Positions 1 to 7,782 of a stretch of 64,000 nucleotides of DNA are shown piece by piece; positions within the stretch are counted from its first letter, which is position 1; each line of letters begins with the position of its first letter. Source of the stretch: Mangrovibrevibacter kandeliae. GTDB lineage: Bacteria; Pseudomonadota; Alphaproteobacteria; Rhizobiales; Rhizobiaceae. The translations under genes and the position numbers were made by a program. The notes below the pieces were generated by a model that did no database searches, was not told the DNA's origin, and saw only the letters and a program-made list of their open reading frames with translations. The stretch is taken from assembly GCF_024519155.1 (NCBI RefSeq), contig NZ_JANIFJ010000001.1:930001-994000 (forward strand). Reading direction: 5' to 3'.

Positions 1-1155
1 TCGTCCGACTTGCAGGTCCCGGACTGGTACGACGTCTCGAAGACCGACTTCTTCGCGCAGCTGCGCGACGGCTACGGGACCGACATCGTCTTCGGCCGGC
101 CGATCGAAAGCGCCGGCGACGGCCGCTGGATCCTGCCGGTGGCCCGGCGCCTGACCCGGCGCGACGGCAGCTTTGGGGGCGTGCTCGTGGCCACCGTCCG
201 CAGTGCCTATTTCGCCGATTTCTACAAGGTGTTCGCGCGCCAGCCTGGCCTGATCGTCTCGCTCTTCTCCGGAGACGGAACGCTTCTCGCCCGCTATCCG
301 ACCATACCCGGCGACATCGGGCGCAGCGTCATGGACGACGTCTGGCGCACGCAGGTGCTGCCGCAGACCTCGGGCACGCTGCGACTCAACTCGCCCATCG
401 ACGGCGTCGAGCGCCTGTGGGGCTTCAGCCATGCCGGTTCGTTTCCCGCGATCGTGTTCACCGGCGTGACTCCGTCGAGCGTCCTGTCGCACTGGCTGCG
501 GGAGCTGGTCGTCGGCATGGCGATCAGCGTGGCGATCGCAGGCCTCCTCGCGTATTGCGGCTTCCGGCTGATCGATCAGGTGGCCGAAGCCCGCTCCTCC
601 GAGAAGCGCTACTCCGTCCTTGCCGGCGAAGATGCGCTGACACGCCTCAGCAACCGCCGCAGCTTCGACGAGGAGCTGCGCGCCAGCTGGGAGCGGGCCG
701 GCAACCTGCAGCGCCCCCTCTCGCTCCTCCTGATCGACGTCGACCACTTCAAGCTGTTCAACGACACGCACGGCCATCAGGCCGGCGATGCCTGTCTGCA
801 GGCGCTCGGGGAGGCCTTCCGGCGCTGTCTGCAACGGCCGGCCGACTTCGTCGCGCGCTACGGCGGCGAAGAGTTCGCCGTGATCCTGCCGGACACCGGC
901 GAGTTCAGCGCCCGCGTGGTCGCAGAGCGCATCCGATTCGCGGTGCTGGAGCTGCGGCTGCAGCGCGAACCCGTCGACAGGCAGGCCTATGTCACCGTCA
1001 GCATCGGAGGCGCAACCTGGCGTGCCGATTCCGATGGTCACGGCAGTGCCAGCGATCTGGTGGCTGCGGCCGACCAGGCGCTCTATCGGGCAAAACGGCT
1101 CGGCCGCAATCGAAGCGAGATGGTGCGGACGCTGACGGTCGAGAGCGCTGCGTGA
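1..1155 (+). CDS. Membrane-bound diguanylate cyclase (GGDEF), 5' end outside window
   Basis: Makes the second messenger cyclic di-GMP from two GTP at the inner membrane. The reading frame is open from base 1, so the N-terminus is missing; a TTG at base 10 is only an internal codon. The visible part begins with a Cache-like extracytoplasmic sensor region of about 160 residues. One membrane helix follows (roughly residues 164-187 counted from base 10), then a complete GGDEF domain. The active-site motif reads GGEEF, which is a functional variant. RPAD lies five residues before it and fits the RxxD product-inhibition site, so feedback control by c-di-GMP is likely. Ligand and output are unknown. 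Transcription runs towards the opposing tRNA gene. Confidence 0.9.
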   Translation, partial: SSDLQVPDWYDVSKTDFFAQLRDGYGTDIVFGRPIESAGDGRWILPVARRLTRRDGSFGGVLVATVRSAYFADFYKVFARQPGLIVSLFSGDGTLLARYPTIPGDIGRSVMDDVWRTQVLPQTSGTLRLNSPIDGVERLWGFSHAGSFPAIVFTGVTPSSVLSHWLRELVVGMAISVAIAGLLAYCGFRLIDQVAEARSSEKRYSVLAGEDALTRLSNRRSFDEELRASWERAGNLQRPLSLLLIDVDHFKLFNDTHGHQAGDACLQALGEAFRRCLQRPADFVARYGGEEFAVILPDTGEFSARVVAERIRFAVLELRLQREPVDRQAYVTVSIGGATWRADSDGHGSASDLVAAADQALYRAKRLGRNRSEMVRTLTVESAA

Positions 1156-1205
1156 CCACGGCCGATTGCCCGGCTTGCAAAGAGGCTTTCCGATTTTGGT
1201 GAGAC

Positions 1206-1282
1206 TGGTCGGAGCGAGAGGATTTGAACCTCCGACCCCCTGAACCCCATTCAGGTGCGCTACCAGGCTGCGCTACGCTCCG
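1206..1282 (-). tRNA. tRNA-Pro (anticodon GGG)
   Basis: A full cloverleaf can be folded on the minus strand: a 7-bp acceptor stem (CGGAGCG with CGCTCCG), a D-arm with GCGCAGCCTGG, an anticodon stem CCTGA/TCAGG enclosing the loop ATGGGGT, and a T-arm containing GGTTCAAATCC. Discriminator A and CCA are encoded. The anticodon is GGG, so it reads CCC and CCU proline codons. No integrase or att-like duplication is seen beside it. Confidence 0.97.
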
Positions 1283-1381
1283 ACGCCGCAAACACCTAGT
1301 GAAAACAGGGATCGGACGCAAGCCGAATCGGCTGATCCGGAACGCGGGGCGCGGCAAGTCACGGCCGGGCGGCGGCGCGCT

Positions 1382-2722
1382 TCAGTCCAGCGGCGGCGGG
1401 GGACAACCGTCGATCACGGCCTCCACCGCAGCCGCGATCGACAGCAGCCGCGCATCCGCACCGAGCGGCCCCATCAGCTGCAGGCCGACCGGCAGACCGT
1501 CGCTGAGGCCGCAGGGGAGGCTGATCGCGGGATGGCCGGTCATGTTGGCAAGGCCGCTGGCCAGGACCTCGCCCTCTTCGCCCTCGACGAACTCCGGGTC
1601 CTCGTGGGGAGCGACGAAGGGCACGCTCGGACTGGCAAGAACGTCGACCGTTGCGAACAGCGCCTCCACCGACTCGCGCAGTTGCGCACGGCGACGCTGG
1701 GCCCGCACATAATCGATGGCGGGCAAGCGCAAGCCGGCCTCGATCTGCGAGCGGGTGCCCGGCGCGTAGCCGTCCGGGTTCTCGGCGTAGAGGTCGGCAT
1801 GGATCAGCGTCGCCTCCGGCAAGAGCACCGTGACGAGGTCGCGGTTGGCGTCCTCGAGCCTGGGAAGCGAGATGTCGACCAATGTCGCACCCCGCTCGGA
1901 CAGCGCCCCGAGTGCCTCGGAGGCGGCCCGCCGCACGCCCGGCGAAACCACCGCCATATCGAAGTGACGGCGGACGACGCCGATGCGCAGGCCGGTGAGC
2001 GGGAGAGGCGCGAGCGGCATCGGCTGTCCGACAAGGCCGGCAAGCGCCAATGCCGAATCGTCGACCGACCGGGCCAGCGGGCCGGCATGGTCGAGCGACC
2101 AGGACAGGGGAAACACCCCGCCGAGCGGCACGAGGCCGAAGCTCGGCTTCAGCCCGACGATGCCGCAATAAGCGGCTGGAATGCGGATCGACCCGCCGGT
2201 GTCGGTGCCGATGGCGAGCGGCACGATGCCGGCGGCGACGGCCGCGGCAGACCCGCCGCTGGAGCCACCCGAGGTCCGGCTGGGGTCGTGCGGATTGTTG
2301 GTCTGGCCGATCTTAGGGTGGGCGACGCCATAGGCGTATTCGAGGAGATTGGTCTTGCCGAGAATCACGGCGCCGGCGGTCCGCAGTCGGGCGACCAGCA
2401 AGGCGTCATCGGCGGCCATCGCCGGCTGGCGAACCTGGCTGCCATAGCCGGTCGGCGTGCCCGCGACCTCGATCAGGTCCTTGATCGCGATCGGCACGCC
2501 GTGCAGCGGGCCGCGGTCGCGCCCGTCGGCCATCTCCTGCGCACGCGCATCGGCCTCGGCGAGCGCCGCCTCGCGCATCGGCTCGGCGAAGGCGTTCAGC
2601 CGCGGCTCCAGCCGCGCCATGCGGGCGAGGGCGGCCTCCACGACCGCCCGCGGCGTGAGACGGCCGGTACGGTAAGCCTCGCCGAGCGCGCGAACGCCAA
2701 GACCGGCCGTGTTCTCGCTCAT
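1382..2722 (-). CDS. Amidase-signature family hydrolase
   Basis: A 446-residue amidase-signature enzyme that should hydrolyse a carboxamide or related C-N bond. The Ser-cisSer-Lys triad is visible: Lys81 (in AIKDL), Ser154 in the glycine/serine-rich loop GGSSGGS, and nucleophile Ser178 in GTDTGGSIR. The 24-residue spacing between the serines matches the family. The start is the ATG whose ATGA overlaps the stop of the upstream M20 gene, so the two are translationally coupled. It is the last gene of the GntR-led operon. The substrate cannot be read from sequence; context suggests a late step in breakdown of an amide- or peptide-like compound. Annotation as GatA is unlikely because gatB and gatC are absent. 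Confidence 0.88.
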   Translation of the reverse strand: MSENTAGLGVRALGEAYRTGRLTPRAVVEAALARMARLEPRLNAFAEPMREAALAEADARAQEMADGRDRGPLHGVPIAIKDLIEVAGTPTGYGSQVRQPAMAADDALLVARLRTAGAVILGKTNLLEYAYGVAHPKIGQTNNPHDPSRTSGGSSGGSAAAVAAGIVPLAIGTDTGGSIRIPAAYCGIVGLKPSFGLVPLGGVFPLSWSLDHAGPLARSVDDSALALAGLVGQPMPLAPLPLTGLRIGVVRRHFDMAVVSPGVRRAASEALGALSERGATLVDISLPRLEDANRDLVTVLLPEATLIHADLYAENPDGYAPGTRSQIEAGLRLPAIDYVRAQRRRAQLRESVEALFATVDVLASPSVPFVAPHEDPEFVEGEEGEVLASGLANMTGHPAISLPCGLSDGLPVGLQLMGPLGADARLLSIAAAVEAVIDGCPPPPLD

Positions 2723-4110
2723 GCGGCCCGCATCTCCGTCGCCGCGAGCCGCTGCAGGAGACGGGCCCAGCCGACCATCCCCTTGCGGAAGTTCTCGAGC
2801 CGGAAGAACTCGTTCGGCGCGTGGTAATCCTCGTCTGAGGTCGAGAACGAGAAGAACACCATGCCGCAATCGAGGTGCTTGCGGAACACCGCGCCGATCG
2901 GGATGGTCGCGCCCATGGCGACACGAAGCGGCTTCGCCCCGAGAAGCTCCCCGAACAGATCCTCGACGACGCGCAGCGCCGGCAGGTCGGGATCGAGGGC
3001 GAAGGCCCTGCTGCCCGGACCGTGGCGCTTCACCTCGAGCGTATAGCCGGTCGGTTTGACCGCCTCGAGGTGTCGCTTGATCGCCGCGATCACCGCATCC
3101 GGCTCCTGGCCTGCCACCAGGCGGCAGGTGATCTTCACGAAGGCCGAGGAGGGAATCACGGTCTTGGTGCCGGCGCCCTGGTAGCCACCGCCGATGCCGT
3201 TGAACTCGAGCGTCGGGATCAGCCATTGCCGGATGAGGAGCGTCTCCGCGTCCGGCAGCGGGTCCGGGCGGGGCGCGCCAATGCCGTCGAAATAGGCGCC
3301 GGGGTCGAAGCCGGCGGCCCGGATGGCATCGAGGATGGCCGGATCGGGCGGCGTCGCCGCGTCGGCAAAGCCCGGCACGGTGACCATCCCGTCGGCGTCG
3401 TGCAGCGATGCCAGCATCCGGGTCAGGGCGCGGATCGGGTTCGGCGCGCTGCCGCCGTGGCGGCCGGAGTGGAGGTCCTTGGCGGCGCCGCTCAGCGTCA
3501 CGTCGAGCGCGACGAGCCCGCGGCTCGCGACGGTGACGGACGGCAGGTCGGCCCGCCACATCGCGCCGTCGGCCGACACGACGAGATCCGCCGCGAGGCG
3601 CTCTTTGAGACGCGCGACGGTCGGCTCGAAGTTCGGACTGCCAGACTCCTCCTCGCCTTCGAGGATGATCTTGAGATTGAGCGGCAGGCCGCCCTCGATC
3701 TTGCCGAAGGCTTCGGCGACGAGGATCGGGATCAGCGCCGGGCCCTTGTCGTCGGACACGCCGCGCGCATAGAGGCGACCGTCCCGAATATCCGGTTCGA
3801 AGGGGGGCGTCGTCCACTTGTCCAGGGGATCGGGCGGCTGAACGTCGTAGTGCCCGTAGACGAGCACCGTCGGCTTGCCCGGCACCGTGCACCATTCGGC
3901 GACGATCGCCGGGTGGCCGCCGGTCTCGACGAGATCGACGATCGGGAAGCCGGCGCGCCGCAGCCGCTCGGCGAGGAGGTTGCTCGCCTCGGCTATGCCG
4001 TCGCGGTAGGCGGGATCGGTGCTGACGCTCGGGATGCGGCAGAGGATCTTCAGTTCCTCGATCGACTCCGCCTCGCGCTCCAGGAGATAGGCCTCGACCG
4101 CGTCGCTCAT
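2719..4110 (-). CDS. M20-family metallodipeptidase / deacylase
   Basis: A 463-residue dinuclear-zinc hydrolase of the M20 family, close in pattern to the CNDP-like dipeptidases. Likely metal and catalytic residues are visible: His87 and Asp89 in YGHYDVQPPDP, Asp120 in GVSDDKGPAL, and the EGEEESGS motif near residue 151. Length is typical. Both ends overlap neighbouring genes by 4 bases. Cytosolic, with no signal peptide. The likely job is cleavage of a dipeptide or N-acyl amino acid delivered by the divergent ABC importer; the exact substrate is not known. Confidence 0.88.
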   Translation of the reverse strand: MSDAVEAYLLEREAESIEELKILCRIPSVSTDPAYRDGIAEASNLLAERLRRAGFPIVDLVETGGHPAIVAEWCTVPGKPTVLVYGHYDVQPPDPLDKWTTPPFEPDIRDGRLYARGVSDDKGPALIPILVAEAFGKIEGGLPLNLKIILEGEEESGSPNFEPTVARLKERLAADLVVSADGAMWRADLPSVTVASRGLVALDVTLSGAAKDLHSGRHGGSAPNPIRALTRMLASLHDADGMVTVPGFADAATPPDPAILDAIRAAGFDPGAYFDGIGAPRPDPLPDAETLLIRQWLIPTLEFNGIGGGYQGAGTKTVIPSSAFVKITCRLVAGQEPDAVIAAIKRHLEAVKPTGYTLEVKRHGPGSRAFALDPDLPALRVVEDLFGELLGAKPLRVAMGATIPIGAVFRKHLDCGMVFFSFSTSDEDYHAPNEFFRLENFRKGMVGWARLLQRLAATEMRAA

Positions 4111-4865
4111 TTGCCGCCGTCCACGCTGAGCACCTGACCCGAGATCCAGCCAGCCGCCTCGGACGCGAAGAACATCACCGCGTTTGCGATGTCGTCGGGC
4201 GTGCCGAGGCGCTTCAGCGCGATGTTCTGGATGAGCTTCGCCTGCCCCTCTTCGCCCATCGCCTCCCACTGCCGCTCGGTCGTCGGGTTGGAGCGCACGA
4301 AGCCGGGCGCGACGTTGTTGACCGTAATGTTCCAGGCACCGAGCTCGTGCGCCAGCTGGCGGGTGAGGCCGATCTGGCCGGCCTTGGCGCTGGCATAGGC
4401 CTGGATGCCGGTGAGGCTGATGCCGAGGCCGGCACCGGAGGAGATGTTGACGATCCGGCCGAAGCGCCGACGCTTCATCGCGGGAGCGAGCGCCTGGGAC
4501 AGGTAGAAGGCGCCCGAGAGGTTGACCGCGAAGATCGCCTCCCAGTCGCCCTGCGAGATTTCCTCCAGCGGCCGCCCGACCTGCCCCAGCACGCCGCCGG
4601 CGCAATTGACGAGAATGTCGACCGCTCCGTCCGCACCGGTCAGTTCGCCCGCCAGCCGGCCGATCGCCGCCCGGTCGGTGACGTCGAGCCGGTGGGCGCT
4701 GCAGGCCTCGCCGGCAAGCGACGCCGTCTCGGCGAGCTTGTCCTCGAGGATGTCGCAGGCGATCACTCTGGCGCCGCGTGCGGCGAAGGCGACGGCGATG
4801 GCTCGGCCAAACCCGTGGGCCGCACCGGTGACGAGCGCGGTCCGGCCGTCGAAATTGAAGCTCAT
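4107..4865 (-). CDS. Short-chain dehydrogenase/reductase (FabG-like)
   Basis: A 252-residue classical SDR using NAD(P)H. The Rossmann motif TGAAHGFG is at residues 13-20, NCAGG near 87-91, the catalytic serine near 142-143 (NISSGAG), and the YxxxK pair is Tyr157/Lys161 in YASAK. It ends with the usual WISGQVLSVDGGK. It overlaps the next gene by 4 bases and the upstream reductase-like gene by a few bases. It probably oxidises or reduces a hydroxy/keto group of an intermediate in this operon's pathway. A fatty-acid-synthesis role is unlikely given the catabolic neighbours. Confidence 0.88.
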   Translation of the reverse strand: MSFNFDGRTALVTGAAHGFGRAIAVAFAARGARVIACDILEDKLAETASLAGEACSAHRLDVTDRAAIGRLAGELTGADGAVDILVNCAGGVLGQVGRPLEEISQGDWEAIFAVNLSGAFYLSQALAPAMKRRRFGRIVNISSGAGLGISLTGIQAYASAKAGQIGLTRQLAHELGAWNITVNNVAPGFVRSNPTTERQWEAMGEEGQAKLIQNIALKRLGTPDDIANAVMFFASEAAGWISGQVLSVDGGK

Positions 4866-5899
4866 GCTGCCGTCTCCCGTGCAGTCCCGATCGTCGCAAG
4901 CTCGTCGAGGTTCTCGCGGACCAGCGGGCGCGTTCCGTCCTCGATCTCGTGGATCATGGCGATCAGCCGTGTCGTGATCGGGGTCGCGACCCCGTGCATC
5001 GCGCCGTAGTCGAGGATCGGCCCGAGCTGCGCATCGACCTCGGTCTTGCGTTTGCGCACGGCGAGATCGCGCCAGATGCCGCTATGCGACTTCAGCGAGC
5101 GCCGGTTGTGCGCCACCATCTCGTCGAAGGAGCGGCTGGTCTCTTCTGCCGGAGCGGTCGGCAGGAAGGCCGTGGGGTCGAAGCCGTTGAAGGCCTCGGT
5201 CCGGATGTCGGCCGCCAGCGCGACTGCGCCGACTTCGTGCGCGAGGCGCGTCAGCACCGGGCGGTGGCGCGGGTCGTCGAGGATGTCGGCAATGCTGTCG
5301 TCGGTGACCGCCGTGCCGAAGAGAAGCGCGCCGTAGATCAGCTTGCCCCAGAGATAGCCCTCGATGTTGTCGGTGAGGATCGCGCGCTCGTCGAAGCGTT
5401 TGAGGAGGTCGAAGATCGCCTCGACGCGTACGCTCTTCGAGCCGTCCATCTCGCCGATCACGACCGCGCCCCTGCCGCTGTAGTGGACGAGGCCCGGCTC
5501 GAGGTAGTCCGCGCCGAAATTGACGAAGCAACCGATGGTGCGTTCGAGCCCGACGACTTCGGCGATCACTTGCTCGTTGAGGCCGTTCTGTGCCGAGACG
5601 ACGTAGCCGTCCGCGGCGAGATGCGGCAGGAGATCGCGCACGGCCGCGTCGGTGTGGTGCGCCTTCACGCACAGATACGCACGGGAGAAGGTGCCCTCGA
5701 GGTCCGAAGGAAGGACGGCCGGAGCCCGAACGGTGTCTTCGAAGATCGGGCCGGCGATCGACAGGCCCTTCGCGTTGATCGCCTGCACGTGCGCCTCGGC
5801 GTTGTCGACGAAGACCACCTCCTCGCCGGCGCGCAGGAACGCCGCGCCAAGGGTGCCGCCGATCGCGCCGGCACCCCAGATCAGGATCGGCTCGCTCAC
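4862..5899 (-). CDS. Ketopantoate reductase-like (ApbA/PanE family) oxidoreductase
   Basis: A 345-residue NAD(P)-dependent 2-ketoacid reductase-like protein. The N-terminal GAGAIGG (residues 9-15) is the dinucleotide-binding signature of the ApbA/PanE family, and a C-terminal helical domain follows. The start is a GTG that overlaps the stop of the creatininase-family gene (GTGA), which gives a sensible start directly before the Rossmann strand. Paralogues in catabolic operons are rarely true ketopantoate reductases. Here it may interconvert a 2-keto and a 2-hydroxy acid, or an imine intermediate. Confidence 0.83.
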   Translation of the reverse strand: MSEPILIWGAGAIGGTLGAAFLRAGEEVVFVDNAEAHVQAINAKGLSIAGPIFEDTVRAPAVLPSDLEGTFSRAYLCVKAHHTDAAVRDLLPHLAADGYVVSAQNGLNEQVIAEVVGLERTIGCFVNFGADYLEPGLVHYSGRGAVVIGEMDGSKSVRVEAIFDLLKRFDERAILTDNIEGYLWGKLIYGALLFGTAVTDDSIADILDDPRHRPVLTRLAHEVGAVALAADIRTEAFNGFDPTAFLPTAPAEETSRSFDEMVAHNRRSLKSHSGIWRDLAVRKRKTEVDAQLGPILDYGAMHGVATPITTRLIAMIHEIEDGTRPLVRENLDELATIGTARETAA

Positions 5900-6597
5900 G
5901 CCCAGGGCCCTTCCATCAGCGCGCGCGTCTCGGCGACGGCGACCTCCCAGATGGCCAGCATCTCGGCGTCCGGCTTCTCGTAGTACCCGCCGAAATTGCC
6001 GTCGCCGAGATAGCTGCGCACCGCCTGCGGGTCCATCACCCGCATCCGGTCGAACTCGATCATCGGCTTCATCTGCGAGGGCTGCGTGACCCCCTCGAGC
6101 CGGGTCCAGGGGAAGTTCTCCATCCAGGACGCGTGCGAGGCGACCGTGTCGACCTCCTGCACCTTGGCGAAGGTCTTCGGCGCGTTCCACCAGTTGTGGA
6201 ACTTCACCGCGCAGCCCGGATTGTCGGCCATCCACTCGATCGCAAGGCTGCCCGCCGGCTGGTTGCCGCCATGGCCGTTGACGATGAGGATGCGCTTGAA
6301 GCCCTGGCGCTTCAGGCAGTCGAGGATGTCGCGCACCACCCGAACATAGGTTTCGATGCGCAGCGAGATCGAGCCGGGATAGGCGAGGAAGTACGGCGTG
6401 ACGCCGTAGGCCTGGACCGGAAAGACCGGAATGCCGAGCGGCTCGGCGGCATCGAGCGCCACCTTCTCCGACAGGATCGAATCCACCGAGAGCGACAGGC
6501 CGGCGTGCTGCTCGGTGGAGCCGAGCGGCAGGATCGCGCGGTCGTCGGTCTTCAGATAGGCCTCGATCTGATGCCAGTTGGTGTCGGAAATCTTCAT
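5896..6597 (-). CDS. Creatininase-family amidohydrolase
   Basis: A 233-residue metal-dependent amidohydrolase of the creatininase family, which opens cyclic amides or related bonds. Metal-ligand candidates are visible: Glu29 and His31 in STEQH, Asp39, and His109 in the hallmark NGHGGN. Length is close to true creatininase. The family also includes members acting on other lactams and sugar-derived compounds, so creatinine is not a safe substrate call; no creatinase or sarcosine oxidase gene is nearby. It sits between the regulator and the ketopantoate-reductase-like gene with 4-base overlaps on both sides, so it probably carries out an early ring-opening step. Confidence 0.85.
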   Translation of the reverse strand: MKISDTNWHQIEAYLKTDDRAILPLGSTEQHAGLSLSVDSILSEKVALDAAEPLGIPVFPVQAYGVTPYFLAYPGSISLRIETYVRVVRDILDCLKRQGFKRILIVNGHGGNQPAGSLAIEWMADNPGCAVKFHNWWNAPKTFAKVQEVDTVASHASWMENFPWTRLEGVTQPSQMKPMIEFDRMRVMDPQAVRSYLGDGNFGGYYEKPDAEMLAIWEVAVAETRALMEGPWA

Positions 6598-7580
6598 GAT
6601 GCTTGCCTTTCCTCGGAAGATGGGTCGTCGCTGCCCCTGAGCAGCGGCTGGACGATCCGCTCGATGTCGGCGGGATCGGGAATGTGGCGATATTCGATGG
6701 CCGGGCGCTCCGGTCCGAAGCGCTGCAAGACGCCTTCCGCGCCGCTCGCATAGACGATGACGTCGCAGCGCTCGATCAGGGGCTCCATCTCGGGCGCGTC
6801 GAGCGTGGCGGCGGTGATGTCGGGCACGTGCGGGGCAAAGCGCTGCACGCCTGCCTTCATGATCGGCAGGAAGTCGGGAAAGCGCGAGATCACGCCGAGC
6901 TTGAGGAGCGGGTCGAGCGAGGCGAGGGCGCGCCGCGTCTCCTCCGATGGGATGAAGCGGATCGAGACGACCTTGGTGTTCGGCAGGAGCGCTGCGACCT
7001 CGCGCTGGCGATTGACGAAGGTGATGGCGAGGTCGGCAGCCTCGGCCCGCACCTTCACCTCCGGCCGTCGCTGGATCGCCTCGACCGTCAGGGGCTCGAC
7101 TGTGGCAGTTTCGCCGAGCCGGGAGGCGATGAAGCGGGCGTAGCTCGCGGTTGCCTCCGGGAACAGCCCGACCATGATCACCGAGACGCGGCGCCCGAGA
7201 CTGGCGCGGTAGAACATCCGGGCGTTGACGAGCGAGGCGAGGTCGCTGGCGCGGATGCCCATGGCCAGACCCTCGTCGATCAGCGAATCGATGTGCTGGC
7301 GCAGCTGCACCGCCTCGGGCCGGGCGGCCAGCCGAGCCTGGCGCGTGTTCGCGACGAAGGTGCCCGAGCCCGGCCGCGCCTCGATCACGCCGGCGGCCTT
7401 CAACTCGCGATACACCTGGCTCACCGTCATCGGCGCGACGGAGATGCGCTCGGCGAGGTCGCGGACGGAGGGCAGGGCTTCGCCCGCCTTCAACTCGCCG
7501 CAGGCGACGCCGTATTCGATGAGCCCCTTCAGCTGCAGCCGAATGGGGACGGGCAGATCCCGATCGATGTGGAAGTTCAT
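6594..7580 (-). CDS. GntR-family transcriptional regulator with atypical effector domain
   Basis: A 328-residue regulator leading the amidase operon. The N-terminal 70 residues form a GntR winged helix (LQLKGLIEYG, ALPSVRDLAERI, PMTVSQVYRELKAAGVIEARPGSGTFV). The remaining 250 residues do not look like the FCD or UTRA effector domains and resemble a two-lobed periplasmic-binding-like fold, a point I hold loosely. The start was placed at the ATG giving MNFHIDRD because the DNA-binding domain begins there; an upstream in-frame ATG at 7661 would add 27 unrelated residues. A 7-bp inverted repeat lies 6 bases upstream of the start and may be an autoregulatory operator. It probably controls both its own operon and the divergent importer. 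Confidence 0.87.
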   Translation of the reverse strand: MNFHIDRDLPVPIRLQLKGLIEYGVACGELKAGEALPSVRDLAERISVAPMTVSQVYRELKAAGVIEARPGSGTFVANTRQARLAARPEAVQLRQHIDSLIDEGLAMGIRASDLASLVNARMFYRASLGRRVSVIMVGLFPEATASYARFIASRLGETATVEPLTVEAIQRRPEVKVRAEAADLAITFVNRQREVAALLPNTKVVSIRFIPSEETRRALASLDPLLKLGVISRFPDFLPIMKAGVQRFAPHVPDITAATLDAPEMEPLIERCDVIVYASGAEGVLQRFGPERPAIEYRHIPDPADIERIVQPLLRGSDDPSSEERQAS

Positions 7581-7585
7581 CGAAG

Positions 7586-7606
7586 CGCTCCAACTGTTAT
7601 GGAGCG
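7586..7606. promoter_or_regulatory. Inverted repeat at GntR start, candidate operator
   Basis: CGCTCCA and TGGAGCG are perfect 7-bp arms separated by 7 bases. The element lies just upstream of the GntR start codon, inside the divergent region shared with the ABC importer. GntR proteins bind short inverted repeats, so an operator role is plausible; binding is inferred only. Confidence 0.45.
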
Positions 7607-7713
7607 GTAGCACGGTCTTCGCGTGCTTCACAAGGCAGCTGGTCCGGCCGAAAATGCGCAAATAACGGGCTTAACAGCTCAAAATCTGGGCAGCGGATGC
7701 ATCCGAACTTCCG

Positions 7714-7743
7714 TTGACTCCGGGCCGCTGAGCCGCCTAACGT
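7714..7743 (+). promoter_or_regulatory. Candidate sigma-70 promoter of the peptide importer operon
   Basis: TTGACT (7714-7719) is followed after 18 bases by TAACGT (7738-7743), about 40 bases before the binding-protein start. A second small inverted repeat (AGTGT, 6 bases, ACACT; 7747-7762) lies just downstream, where a repressor could block transcription. The -10 match is partial. Confidence 0.35.
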
Positions 7744-7782
7744 TACAGTGTGCTATGACACTCACCTCGCAGAGGCAGCGCC

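Noticed and set aside
1206-1381. Integration site at tRNA-Pro
   Set aside because: No integrase, direct repeat of the tRNA 3' end or mobile gene is seen on either side.
1382-3895. Single 837-codon minus-strand frame covering amidase and upstream DNA
   Set aside because: Only the last 446 codons are amidase; the rest is an out-of-frame shadow of the M20 dipeptidase gene, and the ATGA overlap at 2719-2722 marks the true start.
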